A DNA stretch of 6,782 nt from JBDRNO01 sp043811005 (lineage in GTDB: Bacteria; Bacteroidota; Bacteroidia; NORP154), in NCBI GenBank assembly GCA_043811005.1, contig JBDRNO010000030.1, positions 1-6,782 on the forward strand. Reading direction: 5' to 3'. The notes below the pieces were generated by a model. The model was given only the letters and a program-made list of their open reading frames with translations, made no database searches and had not been told where the DNA came from. Each line of letters opens with the position of its first letter. Within the stretch, counting starts at the first letter, position 1. Below, piece by piece: positions 4,799 to 6,782 of this stretch. Position numbers and translations under genes: made by a program.

Positions 4799-6782
4799 TA
4801 GCGTATCAGGGTTACATGCCCTATGTATTCATGGTTTTCATCATTAAGGTCAACGATCCTTATCATCCAAATATATACATCCATCTGGGCAATTTCCTTC
4901 CCTTTATTTGCTTTACCATCCCATCCCTGCCATACATCATAGCGCCCGGTATATTCATATATCATATTGCCCCACCTGTTATAGATGTAAATCTCAAATT
5001 CATCCTCATCCAAACCTATTATGCTTGGGCGGAAGTATTCGTTAATGAAAAACGGGTCTTCATTAGGAGTAAATGCATTGGGAGCAAATAAGACATATTC
5101 GCTTATTATCTTCACAACATGCCTCACTGTGTCAACACAACCATTAGCGTCCTCTACTGTAATAAGCACAATATATATTCCCGTATCACTATAGGTGTGT
5201 AGCGGATCCTGGTAAGTGCCGGTGGTCTGGTCATTATTGGTTCCAATAGGTACGGTATCACTCCCTGCTTGTCCGCCAAAATTATCAAGACTATTACCAT
5301 CGCCAAAATCCCATATCCATGTAACTACATTTGAAAATGCAGTGGAAGAAGAATCCGTAAAAGCTATTGTAGGGTTTAATGTCGTTGTTTCTTCAGGCAT
5401 CAAGCTAAATGCAGCAGTGGGAGGCGCCTCAACAGGACTTGAAGTACTGTTGGAACAGTTTTTATCGGTATTAACAGTTAAACTCACGGTAAAACCCCCG
5501 CTTAACTCATATTCATGATATGGATGCTGCTGATCTGAAGTATTCCCATCGCCAAAATCCCATGACCACGATACAATACTACCACTACTTACAGTCGAAT
5601 TATCAGTAAACTGGGTAATAAAAGAATCCGGGAAGCATGCCCAGTTTATATTTGCAACGGGTGTTGGATTAACGGTTACAGTTACAGTAGTTGAAGTATC
5701 AAGAGAGCAACTATCGCTAACAACAACAGTATAATCAGTTGTAAAAGAAGGAGAAACAGTTATAGTGCTTGTCGTTGATCCATCATCCCATAAGTAATAA
5801 TATTGGGGAACGCCTCCGTTTCCTCCTGAAGCTACAGCGCTTAAATCAGTACTATTGCCATCACAAATTGTCGCATCTGAAGAAGAAACAGATAATGGAG
5901 GGTAAACATTCACCGTAACCGAAGCAGAAGCAATACAATTTTGAGCATCAGTTACTATAACTGTGTAGATAGTTGTACTGTTAGGTGATACTATATGTGA
6001 TGAATCACCAGGCAAGCTATTATCCCAGCCGAAAGTATAAGCACCATTGCCACCCAAAGCGGAAGCGGCAATCACGGTAGATTCACCATAACATATAGTT
6101 ATAGGAGGGCCGTAAGTTGATACTATCAATGGATCTGGCTCTGTTACAGTAATGCTTGCAGTAGTATCACAATTATAGAGATCCGTGACAGTGATGTTAT
6201 AAATTCCGGCATCTAATCCGGTTGCAGTGGAACCGGTTTGTGCACTGGGGTCATCCCATAGATATATAAAAGGAGGAGTTCCACCGCTTGTTGAAACTGT
6301 GGCTATTCCAGAAGCATCCCCATTACAAGCCAGGGGAATGGATATAACACTGATACCAGGGCCCGGAATATTACTGATCGCAATAGGAACTGTTATTATA
6401 CAGCCATTGACGTCAGTAACTATCACATTATAAGGTCCGGCTAACAGGTTGGTAGCAGTACTATTTGTTTGCAATAATGGATCATCCCACAAATATGAAA
6501 ATGGAGATGTTCCTCCGTATGGTGTTATGGTTGCTTCCCCATTGGCATCCCCGCATTTGGAAGGGGTAGTGAAACCGGTAGCAAGTAATAACGGAGGTTC
6601 ATTAACAGTGATATTTTTTACTTCGATACACCCGTTGATATCGGTTACTTCTACATTATAGTTCCCGGCACATAAACCGGTATCACAATTGGCAGTTTGA
6701 CCGCTGGTCATCCAAAAATATGAATAAAAAGGAGTGCCACCTGACACACTGATACAGGCATAACCATCACATAATCCGTTAC
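4798..6782 (-). CDS. SprB-repeat/PKD surface protein with type IX secretion C-terminal domain (N-terminus outside the window)
   Basis: The visible 660 residues are the C-terminal end of a longer protein. The frame is open to the right edge, and the GTG at 6745-6747 lies inside a repeat, so it is not the start. Counting from the codon at 6778-6780: one incomplete and two complete SprB-type repeats (1-61, 62-137, 138-215), each with a Cys-x-Gly/Asp-rich start, GGT-PF-Y-W and AG-Y-V-VTD-NC; two related Ig-like repeats (216-294, 295-374); PKD domain A (375-452) with WDFGDG at 407-412; PKD domain B (453-559) with WDFGDG at 490-495 and a long loop; and a gliding-motility/type IX sorting domain (560-660) with PNAFTPN, YNRWG, WDG and a terminal VTLIR. 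Family knowledge says such proteins cross the outer membrane through the type IX system and are attached or released after C-terminal sorting. An adhesin, gliding or matrix role is inferred; no enzyme domain is visible. Its stop at 4798-4800 precedes a 354-bp gap before the next same-strand gene. Confidence 0.92.
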   Translation of the reverse strand, partial: NGLCDGYACISVSGGTPFYSYFWMTSGQTANCDTGLCAGNYNVEVTDINGCIEVKNITVNEPPLLLATGFTTPSKCGDANGEATITPYGGTSPFSYLWDDPLLQTNSTATNLLAGPYNVIVTDVNGCIITVPIAISNIPGPGISVISIPLACNGDASGIATVSTSGGTPPFIYLWDDPSAQTGSTATGLDAGIYNITVTDLYNCDTTASITVTEPDPLIVSTYGPPITICYGESTVIAASALGGNGAYTFGWDNSLPGDSSHIVSPNSTTIYTVIVTDAQNCIASASVTVNVYPPLSVSSSDATICDGNSTDLSAVASGGNGGVPQYYYLWDDGSTTSTITVSPSFTTDYTVVVSDSCSLDTSTTVTVTVNPTPVANINWACFPDSFITQFTDNSTVSSGSIVSWSWDFGDGNTSDQQHPYHEYELSGGFTVSLTVNTDKNCSNSTSSPVEAPPTAAFSLMPEETTTLNPTIAFTDSSSTAFSNVVTWIWDFGDGNSLDNFGGQAGSDTVPIGTNNDQTTGTYQDPLHTYSDTGIYIVLITVEDANGCVDTVRHVVKIISEYVLFAPNAFTPNEDPFFINEYFRPSIIGLDEDEFEIYIYNRWGNMIYEYTGRYDVWQGWDGKANKGKEIAQMDVYIWMIRIVDLNDENHEYIGHVTLIR
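4801..5103 (-). other. Type IX secretion sorting domain (CHU_C / gliding motility-associated C-terminal type)
   Basis: These are the last 101 residues of the repeat protein. Recognisable landmarks in order are APNAFTPN, an acidic stretch GLDEDEFEIYIYNRWG, YEYTGRYDVWQGWDGKANKG, a VYIWMIRIVD strand and the terminal YIGHVTLIR. This matches the type B C-terminal domain that directs proteins through the type IX system. The usual NGDGxND loop after PNAFTP is replaced by NEDPFFINEYFRP. Confidence 0.88.
6136..6782 (-). repeat. Tandem SprB-type repeat units (about 228-234 bp)
   Basis: Three consecutive units are visible: 6598-6782 (cut by the edge), 6370-6597 and 6136-6369. Each encodes 76-78 residues when complete, with the order Cys/Gly-rich turn, GGT-PF-YLW, LxAG-Y-V-VTD-xNC, then a short strand ending near EP or SN. 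Similarity is also visible in the DNA: the stretch encoding the SGGT-PF-Y-W turn recurs at about 6248-6288, 6480-6520 and 6706-6744. The repeats diverge clearly in codons and residues, so they are not recent perfect duplications. More units probably lie beyond the right edge. Confidence 0.8.

Noticed and set aside
4816..5518. Plus-strand open frames opposite the repeat protein
   Set aside because: They lie wholly within the strongly supported minus-strand gene and read as shadow frames with no recognisable domains.
6745..6747. GTG as start of the repeat protein
   Set aside because: It encodes the Val of the VSGGTPF turn inside an SprB repeat, and the residues before it (LCDGYACIS) match the repeat's own start.

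Overview
The window looks like a piece of a Bacteroidota chromosome. The grounds are AT-rich DNA, GTG starts with A-rich leaders and no clear Shine-Dalgarno sequence, and above all a large surface protein. That protein combines SprB-type repeats, PKD domains and a gliding-motility/type IX secretion C-terminal domain ending in VTLIR, an arrangement essentially confined to this phylum. I cannot name a genus.

Layout: two plus-strand genes converge on two minus-strand genes. (1) Positions 3-1430 (+) hold a polytopic membrane protein resembling the DUF6056 / GT-C-like family. Its frame is open to the left edge, so its true start lies outside the window. (2) Positions 1436-2629 (+), five bases further on, encode a membrane-anchored endonuclease/exonuclease/phosphatase-fold protein with all the expected catalytic motifs. 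Genes 1 and 2 are probably co-transcribed. (3) A 155-bp convergent gap holds a degenerate TTTGCG-type intergenic repeat. (4) Positions 2785-4443 (-) encode a lipoprotein of the family-5 (peptide/nickel) ABC solute-binding type, with no permease or ATPase gene beside it here. (5) A 354-bp AT-rich gap (4444-4797) contains two opposed arrays of 7-bp units (CTGGTNN / ACCAGNN) that can fold back on each other, and a perfect 12-bp inverted repeat abutting the next gene's stop codon. (6) Positions 4798-6782 (-) hold the C-terminal 660 residues of a secreted repeat protein. Its N-terminus lies beyond the right edge.

The genes do not form one obvious pathway. Genes 1 and 2 may be a membrane/envelope pair, gene 3 a solute-capture lipoprotein and gene 4 a secreted or surface-attached adhesin-like protein exported by a type IX system encoded elsewhere. 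I found no CRISPR array, tRNA, rRNA, transposase or phage gene, and no convincing new multi-gene system. The most unusual items are the intergenic repeat structures and the altered acidic motif in the type IX sorting domain.
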